From assembly GCA_951799405.1 (NCBI GenBank), contig OX637363.1, forward strand, positions 1 to 64,000: a stretch of DNA of 64,000 nucleotides. Direction: 5' to 3'. The position numbers and the translations under genes were made by a program. Source of the stretch: Agapetus fuscipes (Eukaryota > Arthropoda > Insecta > Trichoptera > Glossosomatidae). Shown here in pieces: positions 20,030 to 31,202 of the stretch; position 1 is the first letter of the stretch, and each line of letters opens with the position of its first letter. A model generated the notes under the pieces. That model had not been told where the DNA came from, made no database searches, and saw nothing but the letters and a program-made list of their open reading frames with translations.

Positions 20030-20960
20030 TTTTTTGATAACACTGATTTCTGTCATTTTTTTGTCACTGAAAGTATCTAAGTTCTTAGTGCGTCCCTGTG
20101 TCAAAAAGTACAGCCTCAGTGAAGAATGCCTAACAGATGACAGCCGAGGGCTGACGTCTCACAACATACGTTTCCCAAAATGTAAGGAAAAATAACTCAA
20201 TACGAATAAATTTTTATTTTTTAAATTTTTTCAGTGCATAATATTTAAGGCTGTGTAAGAACTAAAAAAAACTTTAAAAAAAAAAGACGTATTAGTACCC
20301 GTATCTTACTTTTATGTAATAGAGTATTATTTAAAAATACGAGTATATGAATATCAGCAGATTTTTTTCTCCGTTATTTTAAAGGAGCATCTCTGAAAGT
20401 TGTCTAAAATGCTTCTTTACATTTTAATATCTAAATATCTTTATTTCTTTTGTATTTATATCTAAATAAACCTTAAGAAATACGATTAATGCGTCCAATA
20501 TAAGAAAAAAAATCTATCGTCAATAATGGGTATAAGTATGAAGAACTGAGTTTTTTATTTATATTTTGTGGTTTTTTACTGTATTCTTTTGTTTGTAATA
20601 ATTCGTCACGCACTTATCATGAGTTTTATTTCATTAAATTAACATACGAGTATTTCTTTTATATGGGGAAATTTGAAAAATTGATGGAACTGTCAGGCTA
20701 TCTTCGCATGATATTCGTCTTCAATTTACATGTAGGTACCTCGATGTTTCCTTGCCGACGCTTGGTAAACAACTGATTGCAAATGGGGCATACACTATCA
20801 TTTAGGGCATACATGATGTGGGTCGGATATATACGCTAATGGTCCATCTATATATTTTATTTAGATCAATGGCTATATCATATTTAAACATTTTTGATGA
20901 AAAAATCTATATTTTGTGATATTGCCTTAAGCTGCGTTGATGGCTTATATGAGTCGTGGC
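20030..20960. other. AT-rich, no gene recognised
   Basis: Low-complexity AT-rich DNA with poly(A) and poly(T) runs. No ORF above background and no repeat family seen. Confidence 0.6.
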
Positions 20961-21127
20961 ATGCTCTCAATGCAATTTTTGTGCACTGGATTTTATCTCA
21001 GGAGTATGATACCACACCTGAGTGAGGGTTTTGATGAGCTGCTGCTTGGTTGTGATCACCTCCTGAGCAATCGCCTTCTTCGTGAGCTCCCACAGGGTTT
21101 CGATTGGGTTCATGTCAACGGGGTTTT

Positions 21128-21247
21128 GTCAACGACGTTACCATGTTGAAAGCACCGGTTACCATAGATTACCGAAGTTAAGCAACATTGGGCGCGGACA
21201 GTACTTGGATGGGTGACCGCTCAGGTACACCGCGTGTCGTTGGCATC
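21128..21247 (+). rRNA. 5S rRNA-like sequence, diverged (pseudogene or SINE head)
   Basis: About 120 bases align over their whole length with insect 5S rRNA: gtcaacgac at the 5' end, ccgaagttaagcaacattgg, gggcgcgg, agtacttggatgggtgaccg, and caccgcgtgtcgttggc at the 3' end. Box A and box C of the internal pol III promoter are well kept. The segment just before ccgaagttaag (accatagatt) is strongly changed from the usual ctcgtccgat, and no T-run terminator follows. A tRNA-derived SINE begins within about 4 bases. This makes a functional 5S gene unlikely. Confidence 0.82.
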
Positions 21248-21250
21248 TTG

Positions 21251-21540
21251 GACCGGTCCGTAGTGGCAACACTTCGGACTCGTAAATGGAAGGTTGTGGA
21301 TTCGGATCCCGGCGGAGCACAAACATGTACCATTTATATTTCGAATGTGCTCTTTGCTGAGTTGAAAAATTCATAAACCTTTACCAAAGACCGGTCACTG
21401 AAAGGTCCATCCAACCTTACAACTGGGTCTTGCTTGAGAATTGGCGTGTCTACAGCGACGACCAAGCTCGCAGAGGGCTCTTGAGGTGTGATACACACAA
21501 AAACAGCGCTCACCAAATAAATCATCCTAATATTATTATT
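21251..21540 (+). repeat. tRNA-derived SINE S1, full-length copy
   Basis: The head accggtccgtag...ggcaacacttcgg corresponds to a tRNA-like region with a degenerate A box and a B box (ggattcggatcc, diverged from GGTTCGATTCC). The body includes gttgaaaaattcataaacc, ggtccatccaaccttac, gggtcttgcttgagaattgg and cacaaaaacagcgctcacc, and ends aaataaatcatcctaat plus (att)n. Other copies are at 41876, 45662, 29640 (partial) and 49598 (minus, partial). Confidence 0.83.
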
Positions 21541-21547
21541 ATTAATT

Positions 21548-21786
21548 CCTTGACTTATAGGTTGGTATGAGGCTGACCACCCATACTGTAAAAAATGGTT
21601 CACTTTGCCAATGTCACCCCTGTTTCAGGGAATGTCAGCAAGAGTTGCAGGGCTTATGTTCATTTGAGGTTTGGATTTTATTTTTAAGTACACAAACAGT
21701 ATTTGTAAGCGCGAACTACACGTGTTTGCTTGTGGGCATACATCTGAGAGCTTTGAATGAATATATCCTTGCAACTTAGATTATAG
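21548..21786 (+). repeat. Repeat A, complete copy fused behind SINE S1
   Basis: It runs from cttgacttataggttggtat to gcaacttagattatag. It is followed at 21787 by ATGTC, which also precedes the 5S-like sequence at 21112-21116. The 5S, SINE and repeat A therefore appear to be one 670-bp insertion in the Tc1 pseudogene. Confidence 0.87.
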
Positions 21787-22077
21787 ATGTCAGGGAATCC
21801 CCTGGCCAAGGTAAAACCTGCAGATTTTTTTTCAGCCAGAAATGCAGTGGCACTACTGGTTTTATGGTATAATGCGGAAGTATGCATAAATACGTACTCT
21901 TGGCTATCAGGGAGCCATTCTCCGACTTCAGGTAGCAGTCAATTTGTCAGTATTTGTCTGTACTGATCCTGCTTCATGGTCCATTGCTTGATGTGGAAGT
22001 GACCCATCCACTTGGAAGCGATGATTAATCACAACCATGACACTGGTAATCTGTTTGATTGTCTTCAAAGGGCACTA

Positions 22078-22332
22078 TAAATCTATAATCTATAATCTAA
22101 GCTGCAAGGATATGTAAGCATTTAAGGCTCATATGAAATGCATGCCCACAGACAGGCACATGTAGGTTCGCGCCTACACATTCTGCATGTGTGCATACAA
22201 ATAAAGAAAACCTCACATGGACATAAACCTTGCAACTCCTGCCGCCGTTCCCTGAACCGGGGTGGCATTGGCAAAAGTGAACCGATTTTTACAGCACGGG
22301 TGGTCAGCCTCGTACCAACCTATCAGTCAAGG
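22078..22332 (-). repeat. Repeat A copy with (ATAATCT)n tail
   Basis: A minus-strand copy: plus-strand tail ctataatctataatctaagc, then the body with a cacatgtaggttcgcgccta segment, ending cctatcagtcaaggag. It interrupts the Tc1 pseudogene. Confidence 0.87.
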
Positions 22333-22334
22333 AG

Positions 22335-22975
22335 CTCCTTATGGAATTTCTCTCCCAGGTGCCATCGAACGGATGATGAATTTTTAATCAAAATTTGAAA
22401 AATGGCTTCATCAGACAAGCACATCCATAAAAGAGATAATCGCGCGACAGGATTTTTTAATGATTTTTTAATAAAGATTTTTTTATAAAGCCCATAAAAA
22501 TATAAATCACCTAACTTCTGCCCTCATTTGTAGTCATGTGGTGATGTGCTTTGGCCCATTGCTATCACTTTTTCTTCATGGCTACCAAAAGGTGAGTTTT
22601 CGCAGCTCGACCATGACCAATGAGTCTCTTCTCAGCCAGCCTCCTCTGGACTATCTTCTAAGATATTTCAAGATTTTCTTCCTTGATTATCAAGGTGAGA
22701 CGAGACACACTTTTTTTTTGATTTTGGAGACAGTTGTCTCTGATTTGTTGGTCAGTACGACGTGTGGTGACTCGTTTTTTGCTACTTTTTCCAACTTCAT
22801 GCAAGATTTTGATGGTTTTTTTTCTAAATTTTGTTTTAAAAACACTTCAAAACACCTACAATGACTTTTATTTCACCTAAAAAAAGTTCAGTGTAAAAAA
22901 AATTTTTTTACTTCCTCATGTTTTCTAGGAGTCGGGTCTTAGGACTCGTCCATACTGAAAGAACACTATTTTTAC
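22335..22975. other. Tc1 pseudogene N-terminal half and flank
   Basis: 22335-22830 is the N-terminal part of the Tc1 pseudogene described above. 22830-22975 is T-rich with no recognised content. Confidence 0.6.
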
Positions 22976-24200
22976 TTTATAGCAGTCCGAAGGACTGTTA
23001 TAAAGTATTGTATTCGTCCGAAAAAAAAAATGAGGTTTCAACGGAAATGAGTTGTCCTGCACCAGGACATGCAAAAAAACCTAATTTGTCGAACCTGTCC
23101 GTCCGTCCGTCCGTATGGATGTATGGATGTATGTATGTCCCAGCCGGAACTACTGATCGTAGAGACACCAATTTTTGGATTTAGAGAATTGACCACCACA
23201 AATTTTGATGAGCCGACTGGCATGGCACCAACCTGAAAATTCAAGATGGCTGCCATACAAAAAAAACATAAAATTGCACTTTTCTCAAAAACGGCTCTAA
23301 CGATTTTCTTTAAAATTTCAGTGTGGTCGTTGCTTAAATTGCCACTAAGAAAATTAGTTATGGCAATACTCTTGCTAATCTGCGTCTATGGGTTGCCATA
23401 TGAAAGAAAAAAACGATTGTGATTTTCTCGAAAATGGCTGAGTTGACAAAAAAATAATGTTCTACAATACTACGCAAAATTTAAAAAATACTTTAAAAAC
23501 AAAATTACTTAAAGTACCGTTTACACTTTACACGATCTCAAATTTTTTATCGTAAATATTAAAAAGACCCATAAAAACGCAATTTTTTAAAACTTGTTGT
23601 AAGTTCACAAGATAGAAAAAATTATATACTTATTTGCAAAAATTTTTTTTTTCACTATTTGGAGAATTCAAGATGGCTTCCGAAGAGCTGAATATTTCAA
23701 ATGCGATTTTCTCAAAAACGGCTCCGACGATTTTTCTTAAATTTTCAGTAAAGTAATTGCTTGACACATACTTACCAAATTTAGTTATGGCAACATTCTT
23801 GCTAATCTGCGTCTATGAGTTGCCATATGAAAAAAATAAACAATTGTGATTTTCTCAGAAGTGAAAGCGTTGAAAAAAGAATAATGTTCTATAATATTAT
23901 ACATCACTTACAATTTTATAAAAAAATTAAATAAAAATTGTGAAAAAAATAATATACAGTGCCGTTTACATGGTATCAAAAATTAAAATTAAAAGGCTAC
24001 AAAAACCCATCAGAACGCAAAAAACTTTTATGTTTCTTAACTTTATCAGAAAAAACTTTTTTATCACTATAATTCATAGTGAAACATTTTTCAAATTTTA
24101 GAAAATTCAAGATGGCTTCCGAACAGCTGAAAGTTTCAAATGTGATTTTCTCAAAAACGGCTCCTACGATTTTTTTTTTTTTTTTTGCATAATCGTCATT
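22976..24200 (+). repeat. Repeat B, long copy with internal modules
   Basis: Repeat B starts with a short hairpin (agcagtccgaaggactg), then aagtattgtattcgtccg, gtttcaacggaaatgagttg, a (gtcc)n/(gtat)n stretch and attcaagatggctgcc. The module tgattttctcaaaaacggct recurs near 23275, 23700 and 24140, each after caagatggct. Other copies are at 40732-41085 (+), 44000-45130 (-) and 55725-55855 (head only). No coding sequence is supported. It might be a noncoding part of a larger element. Confidence 0.75.
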
Positions 24201-24204
24201 ATAA

Positions 24205-25100
24205 TACTGCTATGTAACAACAATAACCATTGCCTCATAATTTTCTTTCTTTTGGGGGTTGCCATACAAGAGAAAAAAATAATTTAAAATTTCTCGGCAG
24301 AGAAAGGGTTAAATAAAAAATAATGTTCTACAATTGAAAAGCTTTTATATATACCTACATACATGAATCATTACTTTTTTCAAAAAAATATTATTAAGTA
24401 TAGCCACCATACAAAGTGACAAATTTCCATACAAAAAATAATTATTATTTTTTTGTAACAAAACGTCTAATACCCATAAATAAACCTACATCACAATTTG
24501 TTTCAACAAAAGCTATGTAACAACAATAACCATTGCCTCATAATACTCTTGGTTTTGGGGGTTGCGATACAAGAGAAAACAATAATTTAAAAATTCTCGG
24601 CAGAGAACGGATTAATTACAAAAGAATGTTCTACAATTGAAAAGCTCTTATATATAACTACAAATATTTATCATTACTTTTTACAAAAAAATATTATAAA
24701 GTGTAGCCACCATACAAAGTGACAAATTTCCATACAAGAAATGATAGTAATATTTTGGGTAGCAAAACGTCTAACACCCATAAATAAACCTACATAACAA
24801 TTCACCCAATAAAGTGATATCTAACAACAAGAACCATTGCCTCATAATACTCTTTGTTTTGGGGGTTTCGATACAAGAGAAAACAATAATTTAAAATTTA
24901 TCGGTAGAGAACGAGTTAACTAAAAAATAATTTTCTAAAATTGAAAAGCTATTAAATATACCTACATACACTAATCATTACTTTTTTCAAATAAACATTA
25001 TAAAGTGTAGCCACCATACAAAGTGACAAATTTCCGTACAAAAAATAATTGTAATATTCTTGGTACTAAAACGCCTAATATAAAATACTAGGCTACGAGT
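24205..25100 (+). repeat. Three tandem copies of an about 303-bp unit inside repeat B
   Basis: Units start near 24210, 24513 and 24818 at variants of taacaacaataaccattgcc. Each contains gggggttgc(g)atacaagag, ctcggcagagaa, tgttctacaattgaaaagct and agccaccatacaaagtgaca. The third unit is the most diverged. Confidence 0.88.
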
Positions 25101-26090
25101 CTTAAAATCTAGTAAGTAGTACCCATATAATAATTAATCATAACTTTCCAAAATATCAATGAAAGTATACCCACCAAACAAAGTGTTAGTTTTGATACAA
25201 ATGGGATCAATGATAATAGTGCAAAAAGACGATTACTTAAATAGATTAGCTTCATTACTTACACACAACTAATTTTTTTGTTTTGAAAATTGACTCTGAC
25301 CTAAACATGACCGTATTTTATGCTATAAAGTCATGTGCAGTCCACTGTACAATTTATTTAATTAGTAATGATCAAAAATCTAAGTTAATCTAATAAATAG
25401 TAAATATTTACTTAAGTTTTCGTATAAAAATGCTGCTAAAATTCACTAAATTAATTGTAATGTATGTTTACTTATGACACTCTCGATCGCTCGTTTTCAC
25501 AAAAATGATGTCGGCATGGGATCAACCTTACATTATTTAAAGGTGTGACACTTTGCATGTGCTACTACGTGGTACTAAATGAGTTAGTAGTGGTACCAGT
25601 AGTAAAAATAAAAAAGATTTGGCCATCACATGACCGTTATATAGAAGTAATAGCAATGTAAATCGCATCGGAGTCTCCCGCACAGGATTTCTTAAAAAAA
25701 AAAAAAAAAATGCAAACTGCAATTATTATAATTTAACCTTCGTCAAAGTGACAGCCATCGCTGAGCAGTTTGTTATTACCGCTCTAGTTTTTAAAAATAA
25801 AGCTCTAAATAGCACAAGTGTGAGTTTGCGACAACTTGAGTAGTGAATTTGATACTTTTTGCAATCAAAATAGCTCGATATAGCCACGGAGATTTTAAGT
25901 TTTGCACACACGAAGGTATTGTTATTAATGTATTCTAAGGATACAAATATTTGCACATAAAGCTTTCAATTAGTATTGTTATCAACAATATTGCGAATTC
26001 TTTGTGCTAATAAATTGTAAACAGAGAGATTTAACCAATAAATACATTATTTAAAGGACAAAAAACTAACCTACCTATCAAACACTGACA
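25101..26090. other. AT-rich, no gene recognised
   Basis: A piece near 25290-25370 (tcatgtgcagtccactgtac) is repeated in inverted orientation at about 40195-40245. Otherwise there is a poly(A) run at about 25685 and no supported feature. Confidence 0.55.
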
Positions 26091-26097
26091 TATCGTA

Positions 26098-26812
26098 ATG
26101 AATTGTTATTGCTGCAAAAAGACAATATACGAGGCAGACGACATAGTTTGTACCTCATGTAAACAAATATATCACTTCAAATGTGAAAAACTTAAAGAAA
26201 GCAACTTTCACAAACTGAGTAAACTCAACAGAAATAATTACAGCTGATGTCAAATTTGCAAGTCGACAAAAAATAAAGAGACATCTAGTGAACCTACCCA
26301 AAAACATCATAACAAAGAAGAGGTTTACGTCTTAGATATGAAAGAATTTGTCGATAAAAATGGAGACACAAGTTTGATTATTGACAAAGATGACCTTTTC
26401 GCTTTCCTAAATGGAAAAATTTCTGAGAATGATGCCAAGATCGAACAACTTTCAAGTATTTACTGGAATACAAAAACAAACATGAGGAATTAATAAAGCA
26501 GAATGTAGATCTTCTAAAGTCACTCAAAATTATAACTAAGCAAAATGAAGAACTACGTAACAATATTTCGAAAAATCGAAATCGAAAAATCAAAGGCCTT
26601 AGATCAAATGATATTGGACTCTCTGGTGATCCCAAACAAATATGTATCAATGAACATCTCACTCCAAGGAATAAAGCATTGTTACGGAAGACGAGAGAGG
26701 CATCAAAGGAAAAATCTTTTTTATATGTATGGACGAGGAATTGCCGGATATGGGTTCGGAAAAACAATACTTCTCCTGCATTACTTATTCAAACAGAAGA
26801 GGGTATAACCAA
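26098..26812 (+). pseudogene. CR1/Jockey-like LINE ORF1, PHD-like N-terminus, broken
   Basis: The ATG at 26098 opens a Cys/His cluster: CYCCKK, CTSCKQIYHFKC, then CQICK, in the C4HC3 order of a PHD-type finger often found in ORF1 of these LINEs. A TGA near 26245 stands where the family usually has Trp before the last CxxC pair. After further stops and frameshifts, the C-terminal ORF1 domain is readable at about 26600-26810: INEHLTPRNKALLRKTR and RNCRIWVRKNNTSPALL. The middle of ORF1 is missing compared with the usual arrangement. Confidence 0.75.
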
Positions 26813-27103
26813 GAAAATCTAATGACTTTCCTCAACCACATCTCTCCCACCCATTCCTTTCACCATACATCCTCCCATTCCTACAAATACTCGGAAAATA
26901 TCTCCATTATACTCAACATAAATGTCTCAATATACAGTCACGTCACTGTTAAATCACTACGTACACATAGATACCTCTCAGGTCTTTCATACCTATTGCT
27001 TACTCATTTACTTTATTATTCCTCTTTTACTTTTTACATATTTTCCTTACTTTCTATTTTTCTACTGAAGCCATTTTTCACCGTAATTCGTAAAAACCAC
27101 AAA

Positions 27104-27425
27104 ATGATATCTATCCTTTATCAAAACTGTAGAGGCCTACGAACCAAATGTAACGCTTTTTACCAAAATATTCTGACTAATGACACACATTACATAATTG
27201 GTATAACTGAGACATGGCTACCTGATTCCATTTCAGACGGTGAACTTGTACTCGTGAATAAATATGACGTTTTTTGCAAAAATAGATCATATAATCTCAC
27301 TTATAAAACTATGGGAGGTGGTGTGATGCTAATACCTACTGGATAAAGATTTCCACGCATATGCACATGAACATATTTACGACATAGAATGCATCTGGAT
27401 TTCAATACCTAAATTAACTATATAA
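27104..27425 (+). pseudogene. CR1/Jockey-like LINE ORF2 start, endonuclease fragment
   Basis: From ATG 27104 the endonuclease N-terminus reads ILYQNCRGLRTKCNAFYQN, ITETWLPDSISDGEL and MGGGVMLI, to a stop at 27346. A shifted frame continues with DIECIWISIPKL to about 27410. Everything downstream, including RT, is absent. It is the same family as the LINE at 54758-61585 (both have YQN.RGLRTK and MGGGV). It lies 0.3 kb after the ORF1 remnant in the expected order, so the two pieces are probably one truncated copy. Confidence 0.8.
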
Positions 27426-27461
27426 TTTATATAAATAATAATAATAATTAGTTTATTCAAA

Positions 27462-27825
27462 TGGATCTAGCAAAAGATTTAACAGCAATCAAAGAAAAAG
27501 TCACACAATTTGAGGAAATCAAAAACTCAATCCAATTCCTATCCGATGAGTACGACAGAATGAATAAAGTATTGAAAAGGAATGAAGGCCAAATGGAAAA
27601 AAATCAGGGCTGACAATCTGAATCTGATCGATAAAAATAAGGCTTTGGAACACCGAATTAATTTAATGGAACAGAGGCAGAGAAAAGCCAACATAGAAAT
27701 CCAACAAGTACCTGAAAGGAAGGGGGAAAAAGCCTACTAGAAGTTTTAAAAATAACTGGCGATGTAATAGGTTTTCCTATCAAAAAGGATGATATCATAG
27801 CATGCCATAGAGTCAGCATCCAACT
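27462..27825 (+). pseudogene. LINE ORF1 middle part (coiled coil and RRM-like domain)
   Basis: From ATG 27462: MDLAKDLTAIKEKVTQFEE, then a charged coiled coil, a frameshift near 27600, then NIEIQQVPERKGE, LLEVLKITGDVIGFPIKKDD and IIACHRVS. This is the middle of an ORF1 of the L1/CR1 type. It lies after an ORF2 fragment, so it comes from a separate truncated copy. It ends at (aat)n near 27826. Confidence 0.7.
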
Positions 27826-27854
27826 AATAATAATAATAATAATATAATAATAAT

Positions 27855-28090
27855 AATCTAAGTTGCAAGGATATATTCATTTAAAGCTCTCAGATGTAAG
27901 CCCACAAACCAACAAGTGTAGTTCGCGCTTACAAATGCTGAATGTGTACTTACAAATAAAATCCAAACCTCAAATGAACATAAGCCCCACAAATTTTGCC
28001 GACCTTCCCTGAAACAGGGGTAACATTGGCAAAGTGAACCATTTTTTACAGTATGGGTGGTCAGCCTCATACCAACCTATAAGTCAAGGA
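27855..28090 (-). repeat. Repeat A, near-consensus copy
   Basis: A full minus-strand copy, almost identical by eye to 39087-39335, from aatctaagttgcaaggatat to aacctataagtcaaggaatt. Confidence 0.9.
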
Positions 28091-28310
28091 ATTCTACAAA
28101 TCGTCCAAGAATAGTTATTTATGCCACTGCCAAGTAATGATAGTTACAAAGACTAATTACGTGCAGTGGCATACAATACTTTTTCTACGACCATGAGAGA
28201 ATTAACAAAATAGTGAATAATAGTCATTATAATGTACTCGTCCATTTGAAGTAATTAAAACCTTACCTTTGTCAAAACGTGTGATTTATCATTCCCTTCG
28301 ATTATCTAAT
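28091..28310. other. Spacer, nothing recognised
   Basis: Unique-looking AT-rich sequence between two repeat A copies. Confidence 0.5.
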
Positions 28311-28520
28311 CTAACCTAAGTTGTAAAAATAAATTATATTTAGGTTTCATATTGAATTCATGCCCACAAGCCGACACATATGTATAAGGTCGCGCTTTTA
28401 CATCCTGCATATAAGCTTAAACATTCAAACCCAAAACTCAAATAAACATATGCCCTGCAGTTGTATTGGCAGGTGAACCAAATTTGTACAGCATAGGTGA
28501 TCAACCTCATACTCACCTAT
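28311..28520 (-). repeat. Repeat A, diverged copy
   Basis: A minus-strand copy with many changes and a deletion in the ggtgacattggcaaag region. The tail is ttatctaatctaacctaagt. Confidence 0.78.
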
Positions 28521-28890
28521 TAAACAAGTAACTTTTTGAGTTTGTTTATTTTTTGCGGTGAAATTTTTTGTATTGTTTTCCTTTCAAGCCTTTTATTTTC
28601 CATTGAAAAAAGGAAAGCTTTATTTGGAGCAATCCGATAAATAAATTCGATAAATTTTAGCACTATTAACAATTTTTATTTGACTCTACACATAAAATAT
28701 ACTTATTTATTTTCATCTGAACAGGGCTGAAAGTCTCATCACCACGGTAATTCCTACCTACCGAATATCACTAATATTGTATGAAGCCTAATCAGCTGAT
28801 CGCTTGCGGCCATCTTGGATTGACAGGTCTTCATACCCCCATACAAGGTTGACATTTGAAATTAAAAAATGGTTCCAATTCTGACGGTGT
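28521..28890. other. AT-rich flank of minisatellite
   Basis: No gene seen. The last 30 bases before the minisatellite (ggttccaattctgac) match the flank of the second minisatellite in inverted orientation. Confidence 0.55.
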
Positions 28891-29566
28891 CACGACAAAA
28901 TGTCCATTGACAGAATGTCCCCCGACGTAATGTCCACGGACAGAATGTCCCCCCGACAAAATGTCCACCCGACCAAATGTCCACCGACAGAATGTCCACC
29001 GACAGAATGTCCACCGACATAATGTCCACCGATACAATGTCCACCGACAAAATGTCCACCCGACAAAATGTCCACGCGACAAAATGTCCACCGACAAAAT
29101 GTCCACCGACAAAATGTCCACCGACATAATGTCCACCGATACAATGTCCACGGACAAAATGTCCACCCGACAAAATGTCCACGCGACAAAATGTCCCCCG
29201 ACAGAATGTCCCCCGATAGAATGTCCACCGACAGAATGTCCACCGACAGAATGTCCACCGACATAATGTCCACCGACAGAATGTCCACCGACATAATGTC
29301 CACCGACAGAATGTCCACCGACATAATGTCCACCGACAGAATGTCCACCGACAGAATGTCCACCGACAGAATGTCCATCGACAGAATGTCCACCGACATA
29401 ATGTCCACCGACAGAATGTCCACCGACATAATGTCCACCGACAGAATGTCCACCGACAGAATGTCCACCGACAGAGTGTCCACCGACATAATGTCCACCG
29501 ACAAAATGTCCACCGACAGAATGTCCACCGACAGAATGTCCATCGACAGAATGTCCACCGATAAAA
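28891..29566 (+). repeat. 15-bp minisatellite, about 45 units, copy 1
   Basis: The unit is gacagaatgtccacc with variants gacataatgtccacc, gacaaaatgtccacc and slightly longer forms (acccgacaaaatgtcc). The variant order at the left end matches the right end of the second array (51380 down to about 51280). Because 15 is a multiple of 3, every frame stays open, giving long false ORFs such as repeats of MSTDR or VGGHS. Confidence 0.97.
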
Positions 29567-29639
29567 TGGCGGCGGAACACATATTTACTTATGAAATATC
29601 GTCTGCGTGGGGTTGAACAAAAAAAGTTTAACTGTGAAA

Positions 29640-29775
29640 AAAAAGATCCGTTACCAAAGGTCCATCCAGTCTTACAGCAAATGGGTCTTGCTTGAAAATT
29701 GGCGCTTTATAGTGACGAAAAAGGTCGCTTAGGGCTCTTGAGGTACAAACAGCTCACCAAATTAATCATCCGAAT
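29640..29775 (+). repeat. SINE S1, 5'-truncated copy
   Basis: It starts within the body at ttaccaaaggtccatccagt and continues through ttgcttgaaaattggcgctt to ctcaccaaattaatcatccg. The tRNA head is missing. Confidence 0.78.
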
Positions 29776-29779
29776 TTGC

Positions 29780-30435
29780 ATGTTCCCCCTTCTTCACTTT
29801 TCCTACTCACCTTCCCTTGAGCTTCACCGCCTGCACCGCTAACGTTGGTACTTTCGTGTCTGGTGCGTTGGGATTGGGAATATGATGGTCAGGTACCTGG
29901 TATTCATAATATTGATACACAGGTCACACACTTACAAGTTACAATCAACCAAATAGAATATATCTATAGGTACTTTCAATGCATTGTATGTTGGTATGCA
30001 AAACTCTTATACGTACGGGAAAGAACGACATGTATGTACCTATGTATTTAGGTTTTGGGTAAATGTAGAACTTAAAAACGTCAAGTTTTGATTAATAACT
30101 TTTATTACAAAGAAAAAATACATCAGTACATTTTACAAAATTTAATAAATATACGGAAGGCTGTATATCTACTCATATGAAATAAGAATATTAATGAGTG
30201 AAGAAATTGAATTTTAAAAATATATTTTTTTTAGAGAATTTGAAAGGATTTTTTTTTAATAATATTGAAGGAAAAATAATTTAATTTCTTAAACAAAAGA
30301 CATAGACACTATCCTAAAGACGTTGGCTACGTCGCAAACGAAACCTCGAAAACAATGTAAGTTCCTATAACGGTTCGCCTAATATACAAGGATATATGTT
30401 TTTAACTGTGTTCTGTATTATAATTGAAAATATGT
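29780..30435. other. AT-rich, no gene recognised
   Basis: No ORF or repeat family supported. Confidence 0.55.
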
Positions 30436-30439
30436 TATG

Positions 30440-30595
30440 AGGTTGACGACCCATAAAATACAAAATAGTTCACTTCGCCAAGGTCACCCCTTATTCAGGG
30501 AAGGCCAGCAAGAGTTGTGTTCATTTCAGGTTTTGTTTTTAATTTGTAAGTAAACATGTAGCGTTTGTAAGCGTGGGTTTGCATTTAATATGAGT
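30440..30595 (+). repeat. Repeat A, partial + copy
   Basis: From tatgaggttgacgaccca to cgtttgtaagcgtgggtttg. It is abutted at once by a minus-strand copy, giving an inverted pair. Confidence 0.75.
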
Positions 30596-30596
30596 T

Positions 30597-30828
30597 TGAT
30601 GAGGACAGTTGCAGAGGAAAAAAAATCACTACTAGGTACGTACAACCAGGCACGTACAAGTTCGCGCTTGCGCATGCCTCATGCGAACCTACAACATACA
30701 AACCAAATCTCAAATGGACATACACCCTGCAACTCTTCCCGTCTTCCCCTGTAACAGGGGTGACATTGGCAAAGTGAACCATTTTTACGGCATAGGTGTT
30801 CAGCCGCATACCAACCTATAAGTCAAGG
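30597..30828 (-). repeat. Repeat A, - copy facing the previous one
   Basis: Body from cacgtacaagttcgcgcttg to aacctataagtcaaggaaca. It ends 8 bp before the gypsy LTR. Confidence 0.85.
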
Positions 30829-30835
30829 AACATAC

Positions 30836-31030
30836 TGTATTATATTTATGTTAGTATTTATTTAGTTAATAATTAATAAAATAGTTGTAATAATTAAATG
30901 GTTTATTAATGTCCTCTTCACTTGGCGTCCGCCGCCGTACAAGTGATACTTATATATCTCTGTATCTATATAATCATCATTACAATATTATATTTAAGTC
31001 CAATACAATCTATGTAGGTACAATACATCA
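30836..31030 (-). repeat. 3' LTR of the gypsy element (195 bp)
   Basis: On the plus strand it reads tgtattatatttatg to caatacatca, so it has TG...CA ends. It is followed by tcccttcttcttttt, the reverse complement of the polypurine tract. It matches 33019-33142 plus 35666-35728 closely. Confidence 0.87.
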
Positions 31031-31060
31031 TCCCTTCTTCTTTTTTTTTTTTTTTTTTTT

Positions 31061-31202
31061 AATTATGTGTACATGATAACTTAAAATTACGACAAACTTG
31101 CAATAAATCTAAATACTAGTTAACATTTTGATATCTTAAACCTACTCCATGGCCGTTACGCATTCGGCCCTCGGTTTCCCGGATGAATCACAGGGTCACA
31201 AC
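31061..31202. other. Region between integrase end and PPT of the gypsy element
   Basis: Noncoding by inspection; on the minus strand it lies between the pol stop and the polypurine tract. Confidence 0.5.

Larger units (their letters stand above)
20967..22830 (-). pseudogene. Tc1/mariner transposase pseudogene, split by two insertions
   Basis: Reading on the minus strand from about 22830: an N-terminal HTH region with KRVTTRRTDQQIRDNC and LAEKRLIGHGRAAKTHLL (in-frame stop inside), then WAKAHH, the first catalytic motif as SDEAIFQ (about 22400), a diverged second catalytic region near 21890 (ALYHKTSSATAFLAEKKSAG), GFTLARGFPD at 21830-21790, and after an interruption DMNPIETLWELTKKAI at 21116-21070, down to a TGA near 20967. 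The GFPD|M junction is interrupted by 21117-21786, and another repeat A (22078-22332) splits the region between the first and second catalytic motifs. It is fully defective. Confidence 0.82.

Noticed and set aside
21128..21247. Functional 5S rRNA gene
   Set aside because: Loop and helix region before box A is strongly changed, no T-run terminator, and it is embedded in a SINE composite.
28891..29566. CRISPR-like array
   Set aside because: Units of 15 bp are contiguous without unique spacers, and the genome is eukaryotic. It is a minisatellite.
29068..29616. Long ORFs on both strands with MSTDR, VGGHS or DILSV repeats, also at 50785-51422
   Set aside because: They come from the 15-bp minisatellite, whose unit length keeps all frames open. 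No start context or domain.
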